Positions 21,625 to 34,500 of a DNA stretch of 64,000 bases are shown piece after piece. Every line of letters begins with the position of its first letter. The stretch's first letter is position 1. Below the pieces are notes generated by a model that ran no database searches, was not told the DNA's origin, and worked only from the letters and a program-made list of their open reading frames with translations. Source of the DNA: Hoplostethus atlanticus (Eukaryota; Chordata; Actinopteri; Trachichthyiformes; Trachichthyidae); the NCBI GenBank assembly GCA_034670405.1, contig JAXDDX010000062.1:620001-684000 (forward strand), in the 5' to 3' direction. Both the position numbers and the translations under genes were made by a program.

Positions 21625-24600
21625 CCATTGGTATGGATAAATCTGACCCCATGTCAGAATTAACCCTACGATGACAAATCTGCCCAAAACAGGATGATTA
21701 ACTCTTAGAATGAACTGCTCAGCATAAAAGATGATAGATTGATAGATGCTGTGGGTGTATTTATTTAATTTAGTACACATTTTTACCATACATTCCAATC
21801 ACACCAATGGCTATCGATCACATAGGCAGCTATCAGGAATGAAGAGATGAATCACAGCTAGGTCATGGATCTTGGTGATGATGAAGGGAAATGCATAAAC
21901 ACATACGTAGACCCAGGCAGGCGCGCACACACACAAACACACACACACACACACACGCATACATACACATTACATACATCCTTGCCCTGGCCCACTCACA
22001 CCACACTGGCCATCTCAATCGTCAGTGTTGACACCTATGGAATTGATTTCCCATGGCAGCGTGGTCCATCTATTGCCACAAACACTGGCAGGGCTGCAGT
22101 CACATCATGTTGACACAGAACCCAATCACTTCTGCCTGTCTGCATTGTTCCTGTGGCACAATGAAAAAACAAGGACTAGGGGAGGTGCGGTGGGATGTAG
22201 CGCATCATTTTGGAAATCCACTGTGAACCTCATTTTGTGTCTCATAGTGTCATAGCACTAAAAACAAAATGGGAAGATGATGCTGTAATTAAAGGCCTAA
22301 GCGTGCTTGCGTGCTCAATACCACAGGGGGAGGCTTCAACGACTTGTTGGTGGTGACAAGTTGTTGACCCAAACAACACTATATGAGGAACATCTGTCAG
22401 CAAACCAAGACAGACACATTCTCTAGCCTCTAGTCATCAACAACAAATTGGCAGATAACATCCACCAACCTCAAATTAAAAATTCTCATTTTATTTGTGC
22501 TCCCAAAGCTGGCGTAAATAAAAAGGTTAGAATGTGAGAGTATCTGACAAGACAGTGGGCGACAAGAAAAATGCCTCATGATGATGCGGTGGCACAGAAT
22601 CAATTGAACTCACTAGCAGGTACGAAATTAATTCCAAAGAGGGAAATGTATTAATGATGGTCAAACTTGTCCCCTTCTAATTGCCTGGCTGTGCAGATAT
22701 ATAATGCATACATGCATGATGTAATTTTTGACACCTGGCCACCCACGCTAATTTTGTAATGAGAAGAAAAACAATCAAATGTTAATCACTGACCATGCAG
22801 AGGGGGTTTACACACTCTATTGCCTCTGCTTTGACACTAGTCTGTTTTGCAGCCATTGCTTCTCCCTGGAAGGATTTGGTGTCTTCAAGTTGTCTGAGAA
22901 ACATGTTAGCTCTGTTCCTTGTGTAATACAACATGGTCTGTCAGGAAGTGTGACAATAAATGTTGCTAGGATGAAACATTCAACAGAAACCTTTCCACTT
23001 TTTTTTTCCTCCGGCGATGTGCGCTGTAGCCTTGAACTTCAATAGCTCCATAATCCTCTGTCTGTCCAGCACTGATATTTGCCCACCAATTGAATTTCAC
23101 AGTCTAGACTTATTCTGCGCTTTCTCATTCAGTGAGCTAACATGGCCGTGCCATTGAATGTCTACAATTCTGCAAGTGTACACACGTATTCATTTGCTGT
23201 ACAAAATGTTAACCCTAAACTTAGTGTAAGGTTTTCTACTAACATCAAGTTTACAGAAAACAATGCGCTGAGGTTTATGTGTCTTTTGTAAACTCTGTTC
23301 CCAAGAGTCCAAGAGGTGGACTGTATTGATGTTTTGTTTCAACAAAAGCAGCAATTATTAATGAAGACATGTGCCACAGGTAATTAGGACACTAATTTGG
23401 TAATGGTAGACTGGTCCAAGTATCTGATTTTGCCATTGAACCGATTTGTTTGACCAGATGTAGGCCTAATTACCTCTATGGATGGGGAACTACTCTGCTA
23501 ACAGTTTCAGATCATAAGGTCCCTACCACAGGCTCCCATAAACATCAGCTGTAATGATTGCAGTCATGATTTAGGGGCATTAGCATTACTTGATTCTTGT
23601 CTAGTGAAAGGTCTGGCTGCAGTGCTAGCTGTGAGATTTCCATTCCTATGGAAAATGAATGAGTCATCAGATCATCAAATCAGCCATGGAATAAGGTTAC
23701 TTGTGCGCTGGGTGAACATGTACCGGCTAGTACAAAGATGCATGCGTTTCTCTGAAAAACAACGTGTGAGGGCCAGTCAAAACCTCCTCAGTTCACAGGC
23801 AAAAAACACTGATCATCATAATGTTTCCGTGAAAAAGTTTGACTTCAAACCAGAGCCGCGTGCTCATTTGGCATCCATTTTAATGCGGATAAATGACAAA
23901 GCGGCCAAGTTTGGCCACACACAATTGCAGGAGTAATGTCCTGGAGTCATGTAAGACCAATCGACCGTTTTGCATCCTGCAGCGTGCCTGTTAAAGCCAG
24001 ACAAGGCCGTAATTCTTTTTGAGTGTTTGTCCCCTCCCCAGCATCAGGCAACATATCTACTTCTGCCAGTTTGCATCCAGACTTAATTTTGAGCTCGGCA
24101 TTTCTTAATGCACTGAATCAATATTCTCCTATTGATCATGTTTATGGATTTCACCAAATGCTTAAAGCAACGTAGTACATGTTTCATAATCTGGCCTTAA
24201 TACGATAAGAGGCACAGATTGACAGTTAAACATGAATATGTGATTTTTTTGAATTTCTATTTGGGTCATTGAGGTTATCCTCCTTACAGTCACTGTTTAT
24301 TTCCTTCTTGGCGCCTTTTTTTTATTGAGCTCTGTCTTTATACTGTTTTTATACTGAAATGTCTAGGCTAAGTGTCCTCCAGATCAGCTCTTATATAGAC
24401 AATTTGTACAACTGATGGGGAGAAAGAGGCATCATTATAGCCTCAAAGGAGGATGCTAATGGTGAGCACAAAGAAAAAGAACAGGTGGATGGCACCAGAC
24501 CATTGATAATTAATACAACCACCACTGCCTGCAGCTTCACTACAATACTCTTAGAACATGTATAACATTGTAAGTGAAGATGCATCATAAAGTGTCGAGG

Positions 24601-24643
24601 GGAAAATAACTTGAAGGAGCTACTGGCGATATGAATTGGGGCC
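21625..24643. other. Gene-free region
   Basis: No gene supported. It contains a CA microsatellite at 21926-21957. A 110-codon plus-strand frame at 23604-23936 begins at a GTG and has no recognisable domain. The sequence is otherwise anonymous. Confidence 0.45.
21926..21957. repeat. (CA)n microsatellite
   Basis: CGCGCACACACACAAACACACACACACACACACACG; near-pure CA with one A interruption. Confidence 0.9.
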
Positions 24644-25205
24644 TTTAAAGGTGAATCAAGTAATCTGCGACCTCTATCGGCCTCTATCAGTGACCAGTAG
24701 GAATTGCATTAATAATGGGGGAACAGTCTCCACCTACGCACGTCTCTAGCACCCCCGCCCCCCCCATCCCCTTGAGCTACAGTAGTGTGAAATTGACTCA
24801 AACAATAAAGTCACATTTTCAGAATAGAGAGGAGCAAGCCGGCTAATTTGACCAGAGATCCAACAGAGATGTCTGGTGAAGAGGTAATATGTCACTATGG
24901 AAAATATTCTAACACATTACATTCATTTAGCAGATGCTTTTATCCAAAGCAACTTCACACTATGTGGGGATCAAACCCACAACCACAACCCTTTGTCATT
25001 TGTCATTTGCTTTTTGGCTGGAGAACGAGGCTTTTTAGTCTTCGTAGCTGAAGTGTGTCACGGTGCCGGTCCTCCATCTCTGAACAGTTAGTAGGTGGGG
25101 GGGCAGCATTGGGAGTGTTTTCGCTGGGTTTTTGTTCCAAAGCTGTTCCAAGCCCGGAAAGTGTCATTTTGTTCTACGGCGTAAAAATCTTACTGCTCCT
25201 TTAAA
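24644..25205. mobile_element. Non-autonomous DNA transposon (family A), copy 2
   Basis: The left end TTTAAAGGTGAATCAAGTAATCTGCGACCTCTA (24644 on) and right end GTAAAAATCTTACTGCTCCTTTAAA (to 25205) are imperfect inverted repeats. They match the ends of the 8729-9143 copy. The shared interior word TTTTTGTTCCAAAGCTGTTCC (25128-25148) confirms the relationship. This copy is longer because an L2-type LINE tail lies inside it. Confidence 0.55.
24911..24957 (-). mobile_element. L2-type LINE 3' tail fragment
   Basis: ACACATTACATTCATTTAGCAGATGCTTTTATCCAAAGCAACTTCAC is the reverse complement of the tail seen at the 3' end of the LINE at 18091-19485. Only about 45 bases are clear. The following GGGGATCAAACCCACAACC may belong to the same insertion. 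Confidence 0.75.
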
Positions 25206-26016
25206 CTTGACTTTGTTTCTCACATCTGGCGAACAGGTGAAGCTCCCCCCCTGACATTTTGTGACAGACAGACGGCAATAACATTTTGAGCTCTTTGATA
25301 ACTTGAACATTGTGATCAGTAATAAGCCTCTCCAGCTTAGGCAGAGGATAGTCAGGGATGTCTCTCCTTCTCTTTCTCTCTCTCACACTCACACACACAC
25401 CGACACACACTTCAACATGCCAGTTTCTCTATACCCACCACCTAATTAAGGCCAGTCCTTGCAGCTTCAGCTCCAGAGAGAACTGCACTCCCCATCTCCT
25501 TCAAGGCAGTCCAACACGTTAGTTGTAGTTTCAAGGCACACTGTTTTTGCTGTGGTGCCATATTTTGGGGGGCGAACACCTGCATGTTTGACATCGCGTA
25601 CAATATTTGGGTTTTGATACCACTCCTCTGAAATGTCTGAGGAAGTCTGGTAGCCTCTAACAAGATGTTACGTGGCACCGAATCTGACTCACCCGGCCAC
25701 GGTATGCTACTGCATACCAGACTGTATGCTTGATATTCCAACACTTCTGGCTGGTTTCAGGTCAGCTTTGTCACCTCCAAATCAAACCAAATATGTATAA
25801 TACCTCCTCGCCTCACTTCCACACAGAAGACATAATGGAGATTTTTTTTCCAGTGGACCATGAGCTTTTGATGTGCACGTTTTCCTTTCATACAAGTACA
25901 CCAGCTTCCCTGATCAGCCTAATTAACGTATTAATTGTGTATTTGTGTCCTCACTTTGGGTTTTCTGGTGTTGCCTAAGAGATGGGGCATGTTGCCTAGC
26001 ACACATACACGGTTAA

Positions 26017-26044
26017 GTGTGTGTGTGTGTGTGTGTGTGTGTGT
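26017..26044. repeat. (GT)n microsatellite
   Basis: Fourteen uninterrupted GT units. Confidence 0.95.
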
Positions 26045-27997
26045 TGTTCCCGTCTCTGCTTGCTGGTGCGTGCGCGTGTGCACGAGGGTGTGTAATCAGA
26101 GACGCTTTGGAACTTTACAAGAAGTCATTAACAGTCAAGACTATTGTGCAGACGCCATGATTTCAAAGGTGCTCCACAACAGCTTGTGCGGCAAGGGCTG
26201 ATTGAACCGGAGCACTTGAAAGGGGGAGAGAGACGTCAGGTTCGCAGCATCCTGTCGCGGCCCATCTGCCTCCCTCTCTGCTCCCGCCGTCAGTCCCCTT
26301 TGTGAGAAGGAAGGGGTTTGAACATCAAAGAGCAGCCATGCTACCTTGGAGACAGAAACAATTAGTAAGGGATCTGGTGAAAGGTGGCATAGGGGAGAGC
26401 CCTGTACCATGATACTCAAGAAATATAACCGGGGATCGCCAGGAACGCAGATCAGAACTGTATTATTATTAAATGTAATATTTTGAAATGCGCTGTCACC
26501 ATCGAAATACTTCCCATTACACCGTCTGAGTAAAATACCACCGTATGACTAATTATTTTTTCGCTCATTGAGCATTGTGTATCTCCCATCCTACGCCATA
26601 TTACAGCCAACACTGCAACACGGTGAACTGGCCCAGATGAAGCAACCGACAGACAACACCTCTGGCTGTGATAAGTATATTCTCATTAACACTTGTATCC
26701 CGCAATATCTCTGCAGCAACCCGGCTTGAGTCCAGAGCAAATCTCAGGGGGACGGCGCCTCATATAGAATACCCTTGAGCTGTTTCACAGCTATCTAAAA
26801 TCTCCTAGATGTCTTTGCTGGCTCGCTAAGCAACCCCACCTACTTTACACCTTGTCTTGCATTTCATTATAAATGTGAGGTTTGGCTTGGCTTAGTCGTT
26901 GCTTAATAATACATTTGTCATCCGTGACCGGGCCCCGCTAAAGGGTTACACCAAACAAACAAAAAATTAGGTCAATATCACCCGGTCCTCCATATCGAGG
27001 TCGACCGATGAAAAGAGCGAATGAAAAGCAGACTAAAAGAGAAGCAAAAGTACACAATGGGCGCAATTTAATCGAAATTTAATTGAAAAGTGACAGTAGC
27101 AACAGTTTCATTTTCACCTCAGTTATGTTTTCACCGTCAAGTGCAGCTGTCAGTAGTCAGATGCAGAAGATATTCTTACCAGACAATATCATTTAACACA
27201 TCTGATTGTCCTTGAGACGCTTTGTGGGTCTTCACTTGAATACTCTCTTCCCTTCCCCTTAAACAACACATGTTTTATACAGTATATTGTACACATGTAT
27301 GTACAACCCATATATAAAACAGGCGCCATTCACCTGAGCGACTCCGCCATGCCATCAGATATGGAGATGCAAAAAAGAGAAGATTGGTATACATAATCAA
27401 TTTCCCAGGAAATGAGGAAAACATATTAAAACGACAGACCCTGAATAATTAAATTCAATTATCAGCCAAGTAAAAAAAAGGAAAAGTAATAATAGACCGG
27501 AGAGCAATAATTGCAGCGTTCTTCATGTTCTTCATATTAAATCACTGTACATTTTCTTCACGTGATAATTTATTACCCCCATCATTTTTTTAAAGTTTCT
27601 TAGCCATCGCGGACACAGAAAGGCTCCATGTGTCAACTGACAGATTCAAGTATGGAAGTATTTGTAGATGCATTAGATGTGACTGGAAAGCTCAATCACT
27701 CAGTAGACTGCAATTTAATCTAAGTGGTCTAGGACACACACAACATGTGAAGGACAGACTTGTGCTCCTATGGCTGTTAGCATGGACACAAGCATGTGAA
27801 TAACACCATTAGCAAGTTCTCTACTGTAACTGACAACTGGTTCTTGGAGGATTTGTTGTTTTTTCTCATGTCATGTATGATGTGACCTACAGTAGGAGGT
27901 TTTTTTTGCTTGTCTGTAATAAAAACCGTTATACAAGCCACTTCATCCGCTGTCTGCATTCAACGCGGCTCCACTCCCAGCGTGTATAATCATGGTA

Positions 27998-28015
27998 TTT
28001 TTTTTTTTTTTTTTT
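27998..28015. repeat. 18-base poly(T) run
   Basis: Uninterrupted T homopolymer. It could be a retroposon tail on the minus strand, but no SINE or LINE body is recognisable beside it. Confidence 0.7.
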
Positions 28016-28594
28016 CGAGACGTAAGATTGCCGCTTTTGTCTTCGGGGACGTGAGTGGATGACAGCTGGACATTTTCTCATGACATTTTGTTGAGATGTA
28101 GCTTGAGATGTAGCTTTTTTTTATTTTTCAAACACAGTATGAAGAGGAGAGCTTTTTTTTTTAAAAAAAAATGTTTTCAAGGTTATTGCTCCTCCGATTC
28201 CACCCTATTCAGTGTTGGAGAGAAGAAGAAGAGAGAGACAGGCAAACATACACAACGGCAGACGGCGGAGCTCTGCAGACCTAGAGGCATGTGAACAGCA
28301 GCAGCAGTATCAATCCCCGGAATGAGCCTAATGACCGGTTCCAATTCAGGGTCACATCAAAGAGTGTGAATGCAGCAGCACTAACAGGGCTGCTGGGGGT
28401 CAGGGACACCGGCTGAGGGATTTAGTCATTTTGGGGCTTATGTGAAGCACTGTGGAGAGCAGCCATAAAAGCACAATGTCACTTTCTGACCTGCAGTCGG
28501 AGGGATACAAACCTGGAGCGATGTGAGCTGTGAGATGTGATGTGTTGCGCTGTTCAGACACACTCAAACATGCACGGGGTTACTGAATTGTGAG

Positions 28595-28597
<3 letters not shown>

Positions 28598-28629
<32 letters not shown>
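28598..28629. repeat. (CA)n microsatellite
   Basis: Pure CA for about 30 bases, ending at CGCAGAC. Confidence 0.95.
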
Positions 28630-28630
<1 letters not shown>

Positions 28631-30003
28631 GACATACACCCGACTCTCTTTCACTCCTCCCTCACTTAATCTACCACTTTCATCCTTTTTAGCATTCTCA
28701 CATTCGCTCTTTTTCCTCCCTTTCACAGAAACAGACACACACACACTCGGCTGCATATATCTGTCTGTGAGCATAAATCCAAAGCAGTAATTTCTAAGGA
28801 TAATGATAGTAAATGACAATGGTAATTTTTGACAGTCAATTTGCCACTGATGTCCAGTAAATTTGCAGCAGTGTCTGCTTTAATGCAGCTCTGCGTGGCG
28901 GCCATATATCCTCGACTTCTGTGACATTTACTGGGCGCAACGACACTCGCAGGACACATTCAGATCTGCCTCATCCTGCATGCATCGCCAAAAACATCCA
29001 TCTGGGAATAGTCTTCCAGCTTTTTAGGGGCGATAAAGCTCATCAGATGCTGGTTCCCCCGACGCAGAGTAGACCGTGTTCTTCCTCGGTGGTTTCTCCA
29101 CGATAATCAACAAAAAAAAGAGTGAATTTATCGACGGTTACGCTTGCCTAACGATGAGCCGGGCTGAGTAAAAAAAAAAGACGTGCTCGTTGAAATGATG
29201 TTGTTTCGTGAAGCGCCAAAGACGAAGGGAAGGGGATTGGGCAACATTTATGAATTCAAAGATAGCAGTTGCCTGAAACCTCTCACTTCAGTCTAGTCTG
29301 GGATGATTATCGTACCTACATGCTTATTATGCTCCCGTGCAGCTCACGCAGTCTGTCATTAGCTGTGTATCAAGAGGAGACCTGTCTCAAATGTGAACTT
29401 ATCTTACTCTCTCTTTCCTCTTTGTAAGCAGACTGTTCACATCAGCGTTAATGAGTGCCTGCTACCGCTGCTAGCAGCTCTCACATTCTCCTCCACTTGT
29501 TATGCAGTAATGAATCAAACCCTCTTATGAGTGCACTGTAGCACGCTGAGGACAAACCAGGGAAGCTACTTAGGGGCACATCTCATTTGGGTGGATCACA
29601 ATGTCAGCTCAGTCTTCGGAGACACTTTTTTTTTTTTTCTTCTCCCCCCTCTTTCCTCATATCTGCACATCTGTAACCTTAATGCGTTGTGACTGACAGA
29701 TTGGTAATTTTGCAGGAGTTCCTAGCCAGCACAGCTAATTTAAGTCTTTAAGCATAAAGTTAGCCACCCCCCGCATAGCAATGCTGCCCCCCAGTGCATG
29801 CAGCAGTTGACACCCAGCACCCATTCAGTGGGATTTGTGGTTTGGCAATGGATTTGCTACCAGTGTCCCTTAAAACAAGGCTTCCCCTTTTTTCCAGCTT
29901 CTTGCATTTAATTTCTAAGCCGAGTGCCATAATTTGTTTGTACCTTTTAAATAATGCATCAGAGACACCCTGAGCTCTACTTGCACAGTAAAGGCGAGTC
30001 GGA

Positions 30004-30027
30004 GGGGGGGGGGGGTTGCGGGGTGGG
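30004..30027 (+). other. G homopolymer and potential G-quadruplex
   Basis: Twelve consecutive G, then TTGC, GGGG, T and GGG. It meets the four-tract G-quadruplex pattern. The homopolymer length is likely uncertain in an assembly. Confidence 0.55.
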
Positions 30028-31258
30028 CAGTGTCATCGCCTGAGTCAGCGTGGCTGTGATTGTGCAGCTTTGGATGTGTAGCTGGCACCTATCCAGGAGC
30101 ATGCCATCCTTTCCATTCTTCAAAGTGCATTTATATTACTAGCACTCTTGGCAGCCGGGCCTCTCTGGCGGTTAAGGCTGAGGCGCCTCCCAGACTGACG
30201 ATGATTACGACGGCTATAACATAAAAGCGGTTATTGGCCTTGTTTGGTGATGGTTATTACAAGGGTATCAAAAACCCACACATACGTCTCCCTTTACCCC
30301 ACTTCCTCGGCACATGGTCGTGACTCCGGCTGTATATAGGCACTAATGAATAGGTGATTTCAATGAGTCGACTTGTGTCATAAATATTAAATGGCACTCT
30401 GCCCTTGGTTACCTTTGCTGCCAGCCAGAGCCTTTGTCATGTATACCGTAGCTGTTCAGCTTTTTACTTATTGACAGAGGTGACAGTAGGGGACATTTCA
30501 AAGAGAGACGCCTCGATGGGGTTCAGATCTCTGTGGTGAAATAGTTCTTTGTAGAGCGCTGCTACTTAGGCTACGCATCTGTTGAGTGCTAGGCCTTTGT
30601 AGTGCTTTGCTGTTACGGTGGCGGTGGATAACAACAGTGACGATGATGGCAACAGAAATAAAGAAGGATTTGATAATAGATTTGCCGTCAGCAGAACTTA
30701 CTTACACATTACACAGTGATTCCTTATTAATTATTTAGTCATTGCTGTGTAATTACTGGCCTGTAATTTAAACATTTATCATGTCGTCAACTGTTTAAAT
30801 TAATCATAAAATGTGCTACGCCTTATCAAATGGTGGCAACGGCAGGTTTGTTAGCGATGCACAGAGGCTGCATGATGAACCCTCATCATTAAATGGAATG
30901 TCAAAAGGTGTGTGTGGTGTAAAACGGTGTAAAAAAAACAAACAGTCAGAGTTTCATTTTCAACAATCAAAACAATAGAATAGTCGTTTTTATACTTTCC
31001 GGGAGAGTTTTCAGTTAGCCAGGTGGCTACGCCAGCCAATGGAGATGCTGCAGGGGGCTGACTGTTAGCATCTGCCTTTGGGACACCGCCACAATATAGC
31101 TAACGGCGAAAGGAGGATGAGGTTGCTACCGTCCATCAGGGCCTCCTCAGGATAAATGACACAATATAGGGAGAAATTTACATTTGGTGACCTATTCCTT
31201 TAATTCAGTGAGGACGGCTCTTTACTTTGTATCTTATCTTACCTAAAATGTTATTTTC

Positions 31259-31500
31259 TGGTGGTAGCCTGAAGATTAGAGAGGCTGGCTTATGAAGGGT
31301 GCTGGTTCAAATCTCCAGACCACCTGGGAATATCTCGGAGGGTGAAGGTGCTCCAGTGGCCAGGGCTGTGGTTGTTGTGCTTGACAGGTCTCAGGTGTGA
31401 CTATGTCTAACTTAATGAGCGTGAAGCAGGGTGTTGATGAAAAAGAGCATACGTGTTCAGCAAATCTTCCCTTAGAAAATTAACGTTAAAAAAAAAAAAA
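31259..31500 (+). mobile_element. tRNA-derived SINE
   Basis: The head resembles a tRNA: GGTGGTAGCCTGAAGATTAGAGAGGC contains a degenerate A box, and GGTTCAAATCTCC (31303-31315) fits the RNA polymerase III B box (GGTTCRANNCC). The body continues through GTGTTCAGCAAATCTTCCCTTAG and ends in a 13-base poly(A) tail (31488-31500). Head, body and tail of about 240 bases are the standard SINE layout, and the body words are reminiscent of widespread fish SINEs. No clear target-site duplication was seen, so it is probably an older copy. Confidence 0.7.
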
Positions 31501-34500
31501 TCAATGCAACACCAGTGTGCAGAGTTGTTACAGGTTATTCTATTTCAAGATAAGTTGAGATGTTAGTTTTCCTTCTGCTATATAACAAGCCCGTTTGTTT
31601 CAACCGAGCTGAATACAAGGCTGAGTGGTTTAGTGATTTAGAACTATTATGTATATAATGTTATTTATATGTTTTTAAAATATACTCGATTTTAAAAACA
31701 AAATACATGATTTTCCTTATGTGCATTGTGGCATGGCTTACCTATGCGGGACACGGACCACTGTATCTTTTGTCATACTGACTCCTCCTCCCCAAACCAT
31801 GCAGTGTGTTTGCTTTAGATCCCGGACAGTAAACAGCAGTGTAAACACTCCCCCACATTTCTCACGGCTGGGAGGCCCGAGCTGTAAAACGTCCTGATTG
31901 ATAGAGCAATGTTCAATTCTTCCCCTGAGTTAGAAGGGCAAACTCCTGTGGCGCTCCTGCATCAAACGTGCCCTCCCTGTGACTCGGCGTTGGAGATAAA
32001 CTTTCCCAGACAACAATGCCTCATCAGTGGCAGCAGCAGCGGGGCCCTTTTTATTGCCAGAGCTCCAACATTGAACAATTAACGACTCACCGCGGCTCCC
32101 TAGCACAACATACCGAAATGGCCCAGGTAAGCATGGCTTCCCCTCTCCCCGCTTCCCCTCGCTTGCCCAAATCCCCTCCTCCCCCCCACACCCCAGTGCT
32201 ACCATCACCACCATTACACCTCCTCCCATCCCCATCCTCGAGCCCCAGCCCCCCAGGCCCCGCTGTAATGCATCCCTCATTGCACTCTGTTCTATAAATT
32301 GCCAACAGCATGGGAAGGCAGATACAAATAAAGGTGATTTAGCCCAAAGAGATGCTGAGCGATGGCTCTCATTAGTCCGGAGTGGAGACCAAAGTCGAGA
32401 TTTAACTGAGAGGGATTCCTGGCCATTAGTGCACTGGCAGCGGCTGTATTGATAGGTTTTTAATAAGACGCTACATTAATGGTTATCATGAGTGAGTGGG
32501 TTTATGGTAATGGAAAAAGGCAGAGGAGGGGAGAGGAAGTCTCCAATGTGTTTTCTGTCAAATCCAGCCTCAGCTCGGCCCCTGCTGCCAGCTGCCTGAG
32601 CTCCGTACCTCTGCACAGACACTTCTCGCGTAACACAAAACTCTCTCTGCACTGCGAGGGCTGCAGAATGCACAGCGAAACGTGGGATAAAGGGTCTTTT
32701 TTTAGCAGTAAATTGAGTGACGTGAACGCGGAGAGGGTGGTGTCAGTGATGAACGGCGCCAGAGGGATGTCTCCTGTGTGCGCGGAAGTCTTCATTTCCT
32801 CCTATTAATCAGTTGGACTAATTCTCCCCTTGTTCCATTTTTAACCCTACAGTGTCACTGCCTCCAGTTGCTCTAATTGAAATATTAGCAGCCAGTTAAG
32901 TAAATGAAGACAATTTAATCAGTCCCTTTCCCTGTCCTTCTCTTTTTTTTTCTGTCTATTCCCCATGCGACGGTGAGATCTTTCTATTAAAGAGAGAAGT
33001 TGAGGGATCAATTTAGATAGTCTTTTTTTTTTTTAACTAAGCTGACAACTCTATTGTCTGGGTGTCAAAGGAAGGCGAGACCAACCTTGTTCGAAATGTG
33101 AACTTTGCCAAGGGGTGTCAGAATCTGCCAACAACTTTTCCCCTTCCCTGTCCGTTTCGCCATCCACCAGTGGAGATCCCGGCAGAATGAGGAGGCTCCG
33201 AGGCGCTTGCCAACAACACAGCGCTTTCCCTTCAAATCCCCGTGGCCGCACGTCTCTTTCCGAAGCGCAAATGTTAATTGAACTTTCCAAAGTTCCACTA
33301 GTTGGATGAATTCAAATTGGTTTCGCGGGGCATATGCGATGACTTCTGGAAGAAAAAGCAAAAAAACTTTCAAGCGTATTTGGATAATCAGCCTTAGGGT
33401 CAATGATGTCAAATGGCTCTTCCTCGAGTTTCTCCGACTGAGTCTGATAACGGCGGACACTTACGCCGTTTGATCAAGTGAAATGATCATGAGTGTGAAC
33501 TGCATGCTGTTAAATAGAGAGCACTTTTAGTTAACATAGTGTGTAGTTAGGATGTTATTGATACCATTATCAACACTGCTAATTGATACTTGTACATATT
33601 ATAGATGCTCTACTCCACAGATATAATGGAGTGTGAGCCTTTGGGATGCTTGTCTATTCATCGTTAGTTATTACCACCTTTGATATTCACTCATTTGTGA
33701 GTTCAGACCTCATACCAAGCAGGGTTTTCTGCTAACAGGAAGGGAGGGGTAATTCATCTCCCTACAGCAGAAAAATCTGAATTAGGTTTCATACACAACA
33801 AATTATCTCTGGGTGTCAGGGCAGCACCGGACACCAGATGGAGAGTTTAATTCCAAAATGCCACTGTTTTGAAAATGTGACTCTCACTCTTGCAAAATGA
33901 TTGCTTGCATCAATATATAATTTACTATGGCTTGCTATTTCATTCTTTTCCCCAGGTTCACACTATTGGACTTATTTATTTTGATAAGGTACGATACCTA
34001 GACTTACCATGTCTACCTACTTGACCTTCACTATTCTGAGGAATCGCATTCAGCAGAACATTGCATCGCTTCAAATTAACACCATGTTGGAATTGCGAGT
34101 GTTTCATACGTTTGCTGCTATTGCCCTTTTGCACTGTAACATCTTTGCATTTAGCTGTATTTCTGTCTGCTTCAGGAAACTTGGCCCACGCTTTTGAACG
34201 CTTTAACCTCTCCACCGTGATTGAAATGCACAGAACGTAAACAGATTGCTACGTCATTGCTGTGGGCCTGCATCAGGACGCATCATTGCGCTGGGCCATA
34301 AAGACAAACGCCTGATAAGTTATGTGTGAATGAATTAAGCTAAGGGCCAATAGCAGTACCGTTTGTCCGGGACCTTATTGGTGATTTGGTTCCGACCAAT
34401 CAGGAACAGTAATTAATTGCCTTATTTGACATCGGTTCTCAATACCCAACCCTAGTAGTTACTGGTCTGTCAATCACTAAATGGGGTAATTCAGTGTAAC

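Larger units (their letters stand above)
25206..31258. other. Gene-free region with microsatellites
   Basis: No gene supported. It contains GT (26017-26044) and CA (28598-28629) repeats, an 18-T run (27998-28015) and a G-rich run (30004-30027). Several stretches, for example 27010-27130, 30340-30480 and 30700-30830, are repeat-free and rich in AATTA/ATTTA words. They would be candidates for conserved non-coding elements if comparison showed conservation. Confidence 0.4.

Noticed and set aside
23604-23936. 110-codon plus-strand frame
   Set aside because: It starts at GTG, has no recognisable domain, and is not bounded by convincing splice sites.
31259-31335. Possible functional tRNA gene
   Set aside because: Although it has a B box, it lacks a foldable cloverleaf with paired acceptor ends and continues into a SINE body with a poly(A) tail.
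32016-32297. Proline/serine-rich plus-strand frame with a CAG/GTAAGC donor-like site
   Set aside because: The composition comes from a C-rich low-complexity stretch, and the possible donor lies inside the frame rather than at its end. No acceptor or homologue was recognised.
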